Source: Calliopum simillimum
Taxonomy: Eukaryota; Arthropoda; Insecta; Diptera; Lauxaniidae
Assembly: GCA_951812925.1 (NCBI GenBank)
Contig: OX638370.1
Span: 82,814,004 to 82,878,003, forward strand
Length of the DNA stretch: 64,000 nucleotides
Reading direction: 5' to 3'
Notes under the pieces: model-generated
What the model was told of the DNA's origin: nothing
Databases searched by the model: none
Seen by the model: the letters and a program-made list of their open reading frames with translations, nothing else
In this document: positions 1-13,200 of the stretch, one piece after another
How positions within the stretch are numbered: position 1 is the stretch's first letter
Layout of the letters: the number at the start of each line of letters is the position of its first letter
Position numbers and translations under genes: made by a program

Positions 1-1064
1 AATAATTTTTCATTATTTAATGGAAATATTTGCATTACCATAATTGAAATTTTCATGAAAATTTAAACTCGTTTAAAATTTTTGCAAATTTAATTTAATT
101 TATTCACTTTGGCTTATTCATTTCAAGGCATTTTCTGTTTTTTACCCTCGCATGGTAATTAAGTATAAGCCTTAAGGAAACTATCTGTGAATATATCAGT
201 TTTAAATTTTTCTTTAAATAGAAACAGCACTGAGTTTGTGCCTATGGTAACCCAAAGTTTAAGGTCGTGTTTTTCATGTTTAAAATGGGCACAAATGTCA
301 GCTTGAAAAGAAACTACGATATTTCGGGTGTTACCTTTGGTCTACTCAAAATCAATGACCCCTATACAATAAAAGTTTTAGATTACTCGCTTTAAACCTT
401 CAGCTCTTATGGAAGGTGTAACTCGTTATCTTATTCAAATTAGTAAAGATTTCTTGCATTCGTGAACGATTCCTAGATTTTTTGTGAAATTTGGCAAGAT
501 TATTCCAAATAGCTCTCTCATTATACAATAGCATTTTGCTTGTATGAGAGATATTGAGGTAACAAACTTCTTTCATAATTTGTCCAAATTTTTATAGTCT
601 TTTTTCATTATTTCAAGCAATTCTACTACTATAGAGTTTCGAAGTTGTTTGTATGGGAGTTTCCACGCAATTCTATTCAAACTTCTACAATTTTGGTCCA
701 GTACTTGATTGAATCATGTAATGCATCTGGCTAAAATATAGTTTGGGATAGACTTTCTCAAAATTGCACTAGCAGAAAAGCTTTTTTGAACATTCTCCTT
801 CCATCAGAGATTGCCCAAAAACACTCTCAGTATAATTTTTTAACATTTTTCCCTTTATAGATGGGTCGAACACCATCTTTATCCGTATTCGCTTGATTCT
901 TCTTAATTTTGGAAACGTTTCCAGGATTTTGAGAAATTTGATTGTTTTATCTCAAATAGCGTTATTATACAGGGTATATGGCATAAGGTTACAAAGCTTC
1001 TGGGAGGTGATAGAGGAGGCCTAGACTAACAAAAAATTGAATCTGGAGGGGGGTCTAAAATGTA

Positions 1065-3289
1065 GGGGAAAGGTACCGTTTGTGGGCGCCGTTTTGTTTT
1101 CGACTCATAACTTTTGACCAAATGTATATTATGCAGACATATAAGTGTCAATGGAAAGCTAAAGACCTTAACTAACTATTGGTGAAGAAAATAAATTGAT
1201 TTCATCAGTTGGAAAAATTATATCAAAAAAATAATGAAGTGATCATTTTTGAAAAAAAAAATAAAAATTTGGGTCCGGTTATGGGCACCCTTAAAAAATC
1301 GACTAAAAATGGGAAAATATGAAATTAAAAGCAATCAAATGGAGAAGAAAGCTAAATTAACTTATTTCGGAGACTCACAAAAATTTAACAAATTCTGCTC
1401 AACGGCTTGAACAAAATTAGAGTCACTGAAAACGTCTGGATCGAATGACATCATACCTGTTGCCCCGAAACCAGACTTGATTATCTTCGGTTGATGACAA
1501 ATAAATTTTTTTGCAAATTAAGCTAGTTTTGATAATAACTTTCGAGTATGGATTCCTGATAGAGCTCAGTGGGAAGATGGCAGTATCAACCTAAATTTTG
1601 AAACCGCCATATACACCGATGGCTCCAAGATGGAGTGTGGTGTTGGCGCGGGAATATTTTCAGAAAAACCTGAAACTATCTCAATCATTTCGCTTGCCAG
1701 ATTCAGCCAGCGTTTTTCAGGCAGAAGTTTTTGCCATCCTCGAAGCCTGCAAATCATTAGGGAATAATGACATTTCCGGAAAAGTGGCAATTCTCTCAGA
1801 CAGTCAGGCAGCTATCAAAGCACTGAATTCATCAATAATAAGGTCAAAATTGGTGGGGGACTGCAAGAAGGAGTTAGTCAGGCTCGGACGTCGGTTTGAT
1901 ATTGCTCTCGTTTGGGTTCCAGGCCATAGGGACATCGAGGGCAACGAAAAGGCTGACGAACTTGCTAGGCATGGTTCCTCCCTTAACGTCACCAGTGCGG
2001 TGCGGGTACATACTCCGCTAGGTATAGTAAAGAAGAGGATCTTCTCTTTTTACGTAACCGAGGTGAACACTAATTGGAAAGCATTGACTACGTGTAGGAT
2101 ATCCAGGTCAATCTGGCCTTCATATAGCAGGTCAAAAACTACTTATTTACTAGCTAATAACCGTATTAATATAGCAAGAATTACCGCAGTTTGCACTGGA
2201 CACTGGGCCATCGGCAAGCATGCTGAAAAACTAGGCATCCCTTTCAACCCCTTTTGTCGGAGTTGCTTAGTTGCAAGCGAGCAAGAATCTCTTGAACACT
2301 TTCTCTGTGACTGCCCAGCTCTGGCTAGAGTTAGACTTACATCACTGGGAAAGCCTTTCTTCAATACACTCAGCGAAATTGCCGACATTGAAATTGGCTC
2401 GCTGCTCAATTACCTTAATAGGACTAACTGGATATAGATATCGTTAGTTAGGTGATTAAAATTTTCACATACACTTATACCAGTCTGTCGAGTCACTGTT
2501 GTGGTATTAAAATGGCACTTTTAGTGCTACTTAGGTTTTAGCTTGCATCGCTAAACCGCCACTCTAACCTAACCTTAGCTAGCTAGGTGACGTAATCTCT
2601 GGCCCTTGTTGACATTGCTCTTTTGCCAAGCATGATTTTTTTGTATCAATCCATGCCCGCCATCTGCTCCTCGGTCGGCCTCAATACCGAGATTTTTTGC
2701 AAAGTGCTATGCCACCACAACACCCACACTTAATTAAAATAACTTTTTTTCTACGATATCTTAAAAGAGCCTATTGGTTCTATCTTGCCCACTTAAAAAG
2801 CGTAAAATGGCATAAGAATACCATTAAGATTAGTAACGTTGGCATCCACGATGATATTTCAGTAAAACACACGCTTTAAATAAAAAAATAGGGGTGCCCA
2901 CACCCGAACCAATTCGGGGCCCATTCTCGACTTTAACAGCCACTTTGAAAAGCAAAAAACACATTGTGTTGTATGAACATTTTGGTTGCATTCGATTTTG
3001 AATTACAAAATATATTAAATTTACTGCATAGATATGGATTGCATTCAGCTTTTCGATTGATTCACTTCGATTTTTCGCACTTGGAAAATGAAAAAACTTT
3101 TGTGTTGACTTTCATTTATTCAAAAATTGTTTTCTTCTCAGTACAAATCGAATGCATCTGTTTGCTTCGGTATATGCACAAAAACTTCGTGCTGTCATAA
3201 CACGCGCTTAACATTTGTATTTGTTTTCTGTCAAATGTTATGGGGGGGTGCTCACACTTGAACCATGCCCGCAGGAGGCACTCTCCCCC
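1065..3289. mobile_element. Family-A TIR element, copy 1, interrupted by a LINE
   Basis: TA dinucleotides flank both ends (1063-1064 and 3290-3291). The left end GGGGAAAGGTACCG and the right end GGCACTCTCCCCC are imperfect inverted repeats. Subterminal phrases like GGGTGCCCACACCCGAACC recur inside. The same element is at 34678-36617 and, truncated, at 53306. No transposase frame was seen; it is non-autonomous. A LINE fragment (about 1527-2576) splits it. Confidence 0.7.
1527..2576 (+). mobile_element. 5'-truncated non-LTR retrotransposon (RNase H and 3' end)
   Basis: Seen: an open frame 1598-2437 with RNase H motifs QAEVFAI, LSDSQAAI and GNEKADELA. The first motif (YTDGSK) lies just upstream at about 1609 in another frame, so one frameshift lies between 1620 and 1690. 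A C-terminal zinc-knuckle-like segment CRSC-EHFLCDCPAL follows, then a short 3' UTR. Known: this order (RT, RNase H, Cys/His tail) occurs in the I/Loa/R1-type LINEs of flies. The reverse transcriptase is missing through 5' truncation. AGCTAG occurs on both sides (1521-1526 and 2581-2586) and may be a short target duplication in family-A copy 1. Confidence 0.8.
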
Positions 3290-4135
3290 TACATATGTAC
3301 ATAATTTTCTATATCTGCCACGCCTCTTTTTATGCTTTACATATAAAAAGGCAAAGTTATTACTCAGTTGTAGGGTACAAACATTTTTGTTAAGAAGACT
3401 CGCTATTAAACGCCCTGTGCTGAAAATGAAAATTGTATTATTATCAGCTGTTTAATGACTTGGGTTTGACAAAAGCAACAAGCTGAATATATTTTTAATT
3501 GTAATTGTGAGTTTACTAGCGAAAGAAGTTCCAAAAAACGTGTTAAGTTCCAAATTTTAAAAATTAAAAAAAAACATAAAATTTGTTGTTCCCAATGTGT
3601 CTTCATATTTGTATGAAGCCAATATGCAAATTGATATGTATTTATTTGAATTGTTGTAAGTGCAATGAATTAACATTTTCTTTTGTAAATTTGTCACCTT
3701 ACGTGTTACATTTTCATTATTTTTGAAGTAATTAAATCATTTGAAATGTTTGCTTATATGCAAAATATTTAACATTTATGGCTGTGTTCCATTTTAAATT
3801 TAAATTTTGTTTCAAAACATTCCATTAAATTTTCAATATCAGAAATATTCAAATTTCAAGTACAGACAACATCTCTAATAAATAATTCACTTCATAATAC
3901 CGACCACCACTCGCTGTAGTGCAGCATGACTGCATTTTTAATTAGACCACCAGGAATTGTTCTGAACAAAAATGCAGTGCAAATGAACAAATAAACAACA
4001 ACAATAACAAATAACATAAATAATTTCAATACCTTGGGGAAATTTGCAAACGAACATTAAAATTTTGAAATAAAGTAAAACAAACAGAGACGACTCAATA
4101 AAATGAAAATGTTTTTCCAATTGTTTCTTTTGCAG

Positions 4136-4227
4136 GGTTTGGTTCTGGAGTCACACCTGCAGCAACATCACCAACAAAGCGACCATTGAGCCCGGATCAC
4201 CCCAATCCAGCGCTGCCTATAACAGAG
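4136..4227 (+). CDS. Epac: Epac exon a: Ser/Pro-rich linker before DEP
   Basis: The acceptor is TTTTGCAG and the donor GAG|GTAAGA. The exon is 92 nt: two bases complete a codon begun in an earlier exon, then 30 codons follow, including [12 protein letters not shown]. It ends in phase 0 and joins exon b in frame. The other two frames are a poorer fit, one having a stop. The composition (Pro, Ser, Thr) suggests a disordered linker, possibly phosphorylated (SP sites); that is inference. It is the least conserved of the exons called, and its upstream partner exon is not found in the window, so the splice ends are good but membership is less certain than for later exons. Confidence 0.65.
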
Positions 4228-7200
4228 GTAAGAAAAGTTACAGGGTTACATTTTGAGTTTGAAGAGTGCGTACTCGAGAGGAACTTTCTCGTTAAAAATA
4301 AAAACTATAGCGTGACCAGGGATACATTATAATCTTTTGAGAAAATATTTTCTGTTTTCAAAGTGCTTTACAAAGTCCCAATTTATTAATCATTTCTTGT
4401 GCGCCCACAGCTTCAATTTAATAGAGAAAGGAAAAAAAATGGTAACGGTCACTGAAGTCGTCAACCATATACGATATACCGATTTGAAGCAAAGGGGTTC
4501 CAAATTCTAAACCATGAGAAGACAAGAAAAGTTTGAAATTTGAAAGCATATATCATAAAATCGGTACACAATATGTGGTTGACGCCTTCATTGACGCGTA
4601 CAATGTATTTTTTATGGAGGACATTTGTCTCCAAGGGACCTTGATAGTTTTCTGGACCGTTTGCATGCTATGGTCAAATTCTTAAAAAAAAAGGTTTATA
4701 AAATCTCTCAAAAAGGAAATAAGGCGTGGTCAGGGGAAATTTTTTATTAAGTTAATAAAATGTCATGATTCATTGCGCCAACCTTCCTCTTAATCATCAC
4801 GAATCATTCCAAAAAAGAGGTAAGACACCCCGGATAGAAAAAAAACGGATGCCAACAACTCTAAATTACTCAAAAAAATATTGAGATCTCATTTAGATAG
4901 AAATTTGAAATATTCATTAAAATATAGTGGTGACGCAAAATTTTTTCCTAAAATCACATTTTCACATACAGGATCCTTTTACTTAAAATCGTTGCACTTT
5001 ATATGGTTGACATCTTCAGTGACCCAAACTATTTGTTTACGGTGAACATTTTTCTCGCAAAGGCCATGATAGTTTTCTGGAACGTTTGTATGCTATGGCC
5101 AAATTCTCAAGAAGGGGCTAATAAAATACTCCAAAAATTCAATAACGGGGGTCAGTCAAGGGGGGTCTCAAACATTAAGAATATAAGAATTGATTTTAAC
5201 AGACTTTTGGGCATATCAAATTCACTCCAAAAAAAGAGGTAAGACATCCCATTTGCGGCGATCTCAGATCTGATAGGAAAAAGCGATTGCCAGATTCGGT
5301 GATCAGCGACCCTTGATCAGTCAGTTATATGAATTTCAATATGTGTTATAAAGCTTTAAATATGCCTCAAAACAACGGACCCTGAAGTGATATGAAAAAA
5401 TTCAGATTCGTAATTATGAGATTCCAAACCACCATAAATCACTATAAAAATGAAGAATGAAAAACTGCTATGGAACTGAACGAGAGGTGGGGAATGAAAA
5501 TATGAACCACAACAGATCCTGGCAACTTACAGTTTCGGAGCAAAGTTGCCGGTACTCATATTTTTATACCCTACACCCAGGGTATATTCACTTTGTCCAT
5601 CCATTTGTAATTTAGAGGAGGAGTGGCAGATATAGAAAAGTATATATTTTCTTGATCAGCGTCACTACCTGAGTCGATATAGCCATGTCCGTCTGTCAGG
5701 CTGGCTGGCTGAGTGTGCGTGGAAACACATTTTCTGGGAAAACTAAGCAAAATAATTCAATAAAATTTAGTGCACTACCTCCGCCGTCAAAGCTTACTCG
5801 TGGGATTGAAAATGAGCGAAATCGGTCAACGGACACGCCGAAATACACATAAATACTACAAATTGTACGAGCCTGCATCTAAGTGAAAACAAGACGAACT
5901 CGAAGAAGAGGGTGTGGCACCTCCCATATAAGCAAAAGCTTCAAAACGCTATACTGAAAACGTTTTTTGAGATAATCGAACCAAATTTCAATCAGACACT
6001 AAGAACTATAAATGCAAGCTCTTAATAAAAATTAGGTAAAATCAGACAACAGCAAAAGCAAAAGCTTCAAAACGCTGTACTGAAAGCGTTTCTTGAGATA
6101 ATCGAACTAAGTTTTACTCAGGTACTAAAAACTATAAATGTACGCTCTGAGCAAAAACTGAGCGAACTTGGACAAGAGGGCTTGGCACTATATAAGCAAA
6201 ATTTTAAAAATACTGCAGAGTAGGGTATTTATTGTTTGGCCAGGCCAAAGTTTACACCCTTCTAGTTCATACTCAATTTCATCTTGCTCCAGTTCTATTT
6301 AGCGTTATTCCAACTTCCAAACTTGAAAAAATTGTCAGGCAAATCGATATTCAGGCATATCGATATTGATTTTAGACAAAGGAACTTTGGGTAAAGTTTT
6401 TGTTTTACTTTTAATTTCTGAGTGAAGGTTCTAACAACCTCCAAACATGTTGAGCATGTCGACAAAGATTATTTTGGAAGAGTAATATATTATTGCAGTC
6501 ATAACAATCATATTATAGATAGTAAGCAGAGTCGCGCCATGAACTCACATTAAGGGCCGATTTCACAATGTTTAGTTAGGCCTTAACTGATACTTCGACA
6601 TTTAAATTCATACAAAATATTTATTTATCTGGAAGTTAAATTTCAACTGAAGATTGTGAAAATAGCCCTAAAACATTAATTTCCATAATATTTTTAATGA
6701 AAATAAATTTTTTGCATAACCTAAGTATATAGTATACCTCTAATCATTTGTTTTTTCACCGCAAAACACAGCATACAAAAATTTTCTCCTACCAAATCCT
6801 ACCAATTGACTGGCTCATTTTCACTTCTGGTTACGTTCAAAAACTTTTGTCGTTTATTAGTTTTTATTGCTTTTTTGTCTGTTTTACTTAGCAAAAGGCT
6901 GATGCGCCCAAGTTTTTTGCCGACGAACTCCTCCAGCTTTTGATTCATTTTTATTAAGGCAACTCATTATCCACATAAAACAACAATAACACAGAGCTCC
7001 AGCTTACATTTCCATGTCTCCTTTTCCATTTCCTTTAACTGTCAACCCTGTCGATTTGTCAATTTTTGCAACAACTACTCGTGGCGTAAACTCTACGCGC
7101 CATGCTGTGCCTGCAAGAAGGACAAAGTTTTAATTCTACCCAATTAAAGGAGAAGAAATAAAGAGTTCCAACTCAATCTGCTTGTTCACATCTCACACTC

Positions 7201-10200
7201 CCACATCCCCCACCCCCATCACTAACATATCTTTTATCCTCACTTTTGAGCAAAAATTAAATAAATGTCCTTGAGGTTTGTGGAAGATGGCGTTTGCTAG
7301 AATTGTCGATTATTAAATTAACATTATGCATGAAGGCATTTGGTTTGGTATGTGGGGTGCCACTAATGAGGGATGCTGTTTAGTGCTGGAAGTATAGTTA
7401 GAGGGACTTGGGGGGTAAACAACTTTTATGAGCTTCAATTAAAATAATAAAAATGTTCTGGAAAAATTTTATTAGGAATTATGAATTTTTCGTTTTCAAG
7501 TGAAATGAATTATAACTAAAGCGTTGCGACTCACCATTCATGACAAAGTTTTGCAATATCTTTAATTGAATTATCTTCCAAACTATAATTCGTAAGGGTA
7601 GAATTTTACATTTTTTACAGAAAATTTCCTGAGCTAAAAACTTGTCGGCCAAAATTTTTCTGTATAAGTAACCGTTCGAGAGATATTATCAAAACACTGG
7701 CTTTGAGCTTTTTTTGTGCACATTATTTCTCAATAGACTTTTCATACGATATTTTTTATATGCAAAATCAATGAAAATTCTTGTAAATAAAATTCACTCC
7801 GCAGAAAAATCCATATTTTCCTTGTCTGAATAGATGATATTCAATAGAAAATAGTCATTTAAGACTTGTTTTTTATTGATTTAAAGTTGGAAAGGAAAAA
7901 TTGCTTTAAAAATTTTCAACAAAAGAAAACTGTATTCTTTTTTAGGAGACACAAAATCTCTACTATCCCTTTTCAGACGTAAATAGAACCCAAAGGCATC
8001 CTTTTACTTTGTTAGCTCTTTACTAGCCAAGCCAAGAAAGGATTTCAATATTTATTTCTTAATTTCGTTTTTAAGTTTCTTTAGATATTCTTTTTTTATA
8101 TGTTTGTATTTATATGTACGCCTCTTTAAAAATGATTTATTGATTTATCGTTAGTCCACTTCAACTGCAGCGCAGCACATTTTCAACATCTTCAAAAATG
8201 AAGAGCTTTCATTGTTAATATGAAGAATGTTGGCACTTCCTAACAACAATACTCAATAACTCTTTCATGTAACAATCAGACACACAGCTATACCTATTTC
8301 CGAAAATTTATACGTGTAACACTAGACTGATTCGATTTATGTATAAAAAAAATTCTCTTAAATTAAAAAAAATCTAGAAATGTTGAGAGTTGTTAGAAAA
8401 GTCAAAAAAAAAGCTGAGGGTTCTACGGTAAAAAGGCTACGAAACGTTACCAAATTCAAATAATCCTGGCAATGCCGAAATAATTGGAATAGGTTCAAAA
8501 TCTATTGCAAAACATCAGCAAAAATTTGAAGAATTCGAATAATGTTAAAACGGTCGAAAATATTTGAAAGTATCAAAAAATGTTGCGGAAGTGACAAAAA
8601 ATTACATGGTCGGAAACTGTTGAGAAAGCTGGAAAATTGTTGAAAAATGTTGCAGAAATCGATAAATACTGACAAGTTTGAAAAATATGAATATGTTTGC
8701 TTAGAAGACCGAGTTATTCATGATGCTAATTGGAAAAATCTGAAGAGATAGAAAAATGTTGAGTAAGGTGTTAGAAATATTGAAAATTTTGCTAGAATCG
8801 AAAAATTTTTAAGATATTGTCGTGTTAAAAGTACAACTGGACATCTACATATTTTACGTTTTGAGAAAAAAGCGTTCAAAATTTTTTGAAATTTATTTTT
8901 TGTATGAGATTTTGAAGATTTCTTCTTGTTATTCTTTATTTATAATTGGATGGTGATAACATTTCAAAAAACCGATTAAACTGGGAAAAAAATATCAATA
9001 AATGTAGTTGTCTAGTTGTTATTTTAACCAAACGATATATGAATAGATTTTTTTTTTAAGTAAAATATTAAGTTCATTTTTTTCATAAACTGAGAAAATA
9101 AAGGGTTTGCGTACGACTGAATTTAATAATATTAGTAAGCGTTATCAAACTGGTGTAAAATGTTTATCACTGTAAGTTTATCAGATTATGTTATGCAGTA
9201 AAAATTTTTACAAAATAGTCTAGTGTCTTTGCTCCGAATGGACTTATTCCACTTTCATTTATAACAAACTAGTTGCCCGGGAGCGATTTCGTTCGCCAAT
9301 TCCCGATACCCTTTACAAATTGATGTTCCTAATCCCATCTACATCTTTCAAACAGTCTCAGAAGTTATTTTTTTACGTAGGCTGCTATATATATTTCTGG
9401 CCTAGGCAACACTAATGTCAATAGCTAAAATCTGGTAACACCATAATTAAATTTACCATTTTTTAGCATAAACGTACTCAGAACGTTTTGACGTACGACC
9501 ATCATTTGTGTTGTTTACAGTGACTTGAAAAAATCAATTTGGCACCATTTTATAGCACTGTGAAAAACTGGTATAATGAATTCAATCGTGGCCAACGCTC
9601 GCTCAAAGGCGAATTCCGTGAAGGTCGTCCAAAAACGGGCATTGTGCCAGAAAACATTGATGCCGTGCGTGAACTGATAATGAAAGATCGTCATGTGACA
9701 GACCGTGAGATAGAGGCGTTTTTAGGCATTTCTCCCACTAGCATTCGATATTGCATGAACACCTGGCCGTAAAAAAGGTTTGTTCTCGTTGGATCCCGCA
9801 CAATTTGCCAATCGCTCAAAAAAAGGCTCGTGTCGATTGGTGCAAAGAAATGTTGAAAAAATACGATCGCTGTACTTCAATAGACGTTTATAAGATCGTC
9901 ACAGATGACAAATAATGGATCTATGGGTATGAGCCCGAAACAAAACAGCAATCGACCGTGTGGGTCTTCGAAGACGAGCCAAATCCAACGAAAGTTGTTC
10001 GTGGAAGAAGCACTTCGAATCAAATGGTCGCCTGTTTCTTCGGCAAAACTGGCCATTTGGCGAATGTTCCGCTTGAACAACGTAGCACGGTCAATTCAGA
10101 GTGGTACATCACAATTTGTTTGCCTGAAGTCTTGGGAGAAATTCGAAAAACGAACATCAGAAGACGAATCATTGTTCACCATTACATTGCGAGCTCTCAC

Positions 10201-13200
10201 ATATCGGCTCAAACCAGCGCCTTTTTGACCGGCCAAAACGTCAAATTGATGGGTCATCCGCCGTACAGCCCTGACTTGGCATCCAATGACTTCTTTTTAT
10301 TCCCGCACATCAAGAAAAAAATGCGTGGTCAACGATTTTCGTCGCCAGAAGATGCTGTTGAAGCGTTCAAAAACTATGTTTTGGAGGTGTCTTAATCGGA
10401 GTGGAAAAAGTGCTTCGACAATTGGTTTGAGCGCATGCAAGTGTTTATAAATCAAGCTGGAGAATACTTTGAAAAACAATAAAACCATTTTTCCGAGGGT
10501 ATTTCGAATTAGAGTTTGTCCTGGAATCTCACCAGGTAGCATATCTTCGAAAGTAAAAAATCATGCAAGTCGCATAACTGATTTTTAAACTATGGGATTT
10601 GCCAAGAACCCGGACAAACCCGAGGGTACTTTGATATAAAATGTATCCTAAAGCCTTGCCATGCAAAATATCTATAAAGGAAAGAAAAAATCGGACGAGC
10701 GGTTCTCGAGATATGGAGACACAGACAGAAAGACGATGTATTTTACATAGAAGTATGATTCAAAAATTTGATAAAGTTTAGTGAGACTTATTCCATTTTT
10801 ACTTATGAAATATTCTGCAAATAAAGACAATATATTCCGATTCCTAGATACTTTTTTCGGATACTTTTCTATAATTTATGTTTCTTTCAGAATTTTTCGT
10901 TATTTATTAATTCTTTTCGACTAACTCCGATTTCTGCGGTCTTTTTCAATATTTTTTGATAATTTTTGAATCTATGGATCTGATCTTTTCAGTGCTTTCG
11001 TTGATTTCTAAATCGTACCAACATATTCGATTGATTTCAAATTAAATGATTAATGCAGGTTCCTATCGACTTTTATTATGTTTTTCAATAGATTTTGATT
11101 AATTCCGATTCCTGTAAACTCGATGTTTTTTAATAATTTCGTTATTTCGCTTCAATGAACTCTGATTACTATGGACTTTTTCGATGTTTTTCAATAACTT
11201 CAGACTATTAGTGGCTTTTTCGATTAGTTCTGATTCCTACAAACTTTTTCGGTGCTTGTCGATGTACTCCGATTACTTTGGACTTTTTCGATATGTTAAA
11301 TAATTTCACTGGAAGTCGGAAATTATTGAAAAACATCGATAAAATTTGCAGAAATCAGAGCTAATCAAAATCGTCTATAGAAACCTGAATTAATCATGAA
11401 GTATCGTTATCAATTGAAATAGTCAGTATGAGTGATAAAATCATCAAAAAACACTGAAAAAATTGCCAAATCATGAAATTATCAAAAAATACCGAAAAAG
11501 ACTGCAAAGTTAGGAATTAATCGAAAAGCTTCGAAAAATTCCACACGAAAAGTATCCGAAAACGCTACAAACTCACCAAGTACAATAAATTTTTCAATTT
11601 GTTACTTGAGAATGTCGGAAGATGTTTAAAAGTGTTAAAAAATATTGCAAGCGTTGAAAATTTTTGGAAATAGGAAGTCGGAAAATTTTAAAGCATATTG
11701 CGAAATTCACCATATTCGAAACATGTGAAAAATTTTGGCAATTTAAAATTTTTATTCTACTTATAGAGTAGACCAAGTGTGAATGTTGCCGCTAATGCTA
11801 AACATAAGTTCTTAGACATGTTGCCAGAGAATGGAAGTTAACAAAACCAAAAATTGAATCAGTCTAATGTGTACATCTAACTGCTAAAGCAAACCCACTA
11901 AAAGCACTTAACTGTCGCCTCACAAGTGGCCAACAACGCTGTACATGAACAAACTTACTATATCAATACAGCTACATTCATCTCTTAGCAGCGCGTTGGC
12001 AACACTGACACACACACACACAAATAATAACAATGAAAATATGTATGTCCTGAAGAGTTGATTTTCGTTTCGTACTTTTCTTTTCTATTCCTCATGCGCC
12101 TCTGCTGCACTCACTCACTATGCGTGCAGCAAGCGCAGTAGAACAACACCAACGATATGAGGGCACTATCAACGCAATAAACCACATGCAACACCAAACA
12201 CACTGGCCACCCGAACTCAGTGTGTTGCCAGCCAATAGCGCTGTTCTTCATTTAAAGTCTTGTAAAAATATTTACACAACTGCTGCAGTTCCCAACAACA
12301 ATGGAGTTGTGTGCGTATGCAGGCGAATACTGTCGAGGGTATACTCCACAGAAACTTAAATAAAATTGAGCCAAGAAAAATATTAGAAAAAGCAAGAAAT
12401 TTTATCAAATGGTGAAAAAATGTGAGGTTATAAAAGATAGATTTCAATGATGTTGAAAAATCAATTGTAACGAATGTGTGCATCAGAATAATAAACAAAC
12501 ATTTCATCAATTTCTTCTCAGAAGTGCTATAACAAAACAAGGATATTTATATCAGTTATCCTTGAAACTATTTTGCCAATATTTGATAACACTTTGGAGA
12601 TGCTTAAAGCAAAAAAAAATACATGAAAGGTGAGAAGATATGATGCTAAATTCCCAGATCAATCGCACATTCTTATATGATATAAAATTGATGTAAAGAA
12701 CTTGACAGTTTTATGCTCTTGTCATTGGCATCATCTGTGTCGTTGTCATCATTGCCTAGGCTATCATAATAGTCTTTGTATACTTAGCTGCCTTTTATAT
12801 ATACATTATTTTGAAGAAACAGCACATAATCTACTAAACTTACAATAGTCGGATTTGTCGGTTGGACTGATATTTCGACCACGCTATATATTATGAGAAT
12901 ATAGTTTCAGATCTAACTCTTGTCAATATTTGAGAGCACTGACGTTGAATGTGCCACCATTTATATTATACAATAAGATCTAATGACACAATTCGTTCCA
13001 TCACAGGATCTGCTATGGTTTATGATAACGGAGTTTATCCGGTGTTTGCACTTTTGTAGTGAAAATGGAAAAGTGATTCTAAAATATTGGTTACAAAGAA
13101 TAATAATAATACTAGAGTTATAGACCGATAAGATTATCTTTCATCGGACTTTTACCCAATTTCTAAATCAGACGGATTACTTCGCAATTGTTCAATAAAT

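Larger units (their letters stand above)
1..4135. other. Upstream non-coding stretch, mostly repeat
   Basis: Positions 1-960 are AT-rich with no exon or repeat that I recognise. Positions 967-1060 match, inverted, 49750-49853 (the GGGAGGTGATAGAGGA region). Then come family-A copy 1 (1065-3289) with a LINE inside, and a short family-B remnant (about 3293-3385, inverted). Positions 3390-4130 are plain AT-rich DNA leading to the exon a acceptor. No coding exon could be supported here. Confidence 0.6.

Noticed and set aside
12120..12540. Small frames on both strands near 12.1-12.5 kb as an exon or gene
   Set aside because: No domain, no supporting splice sites in phase, and overlapping opposite-strand frames of similar length.
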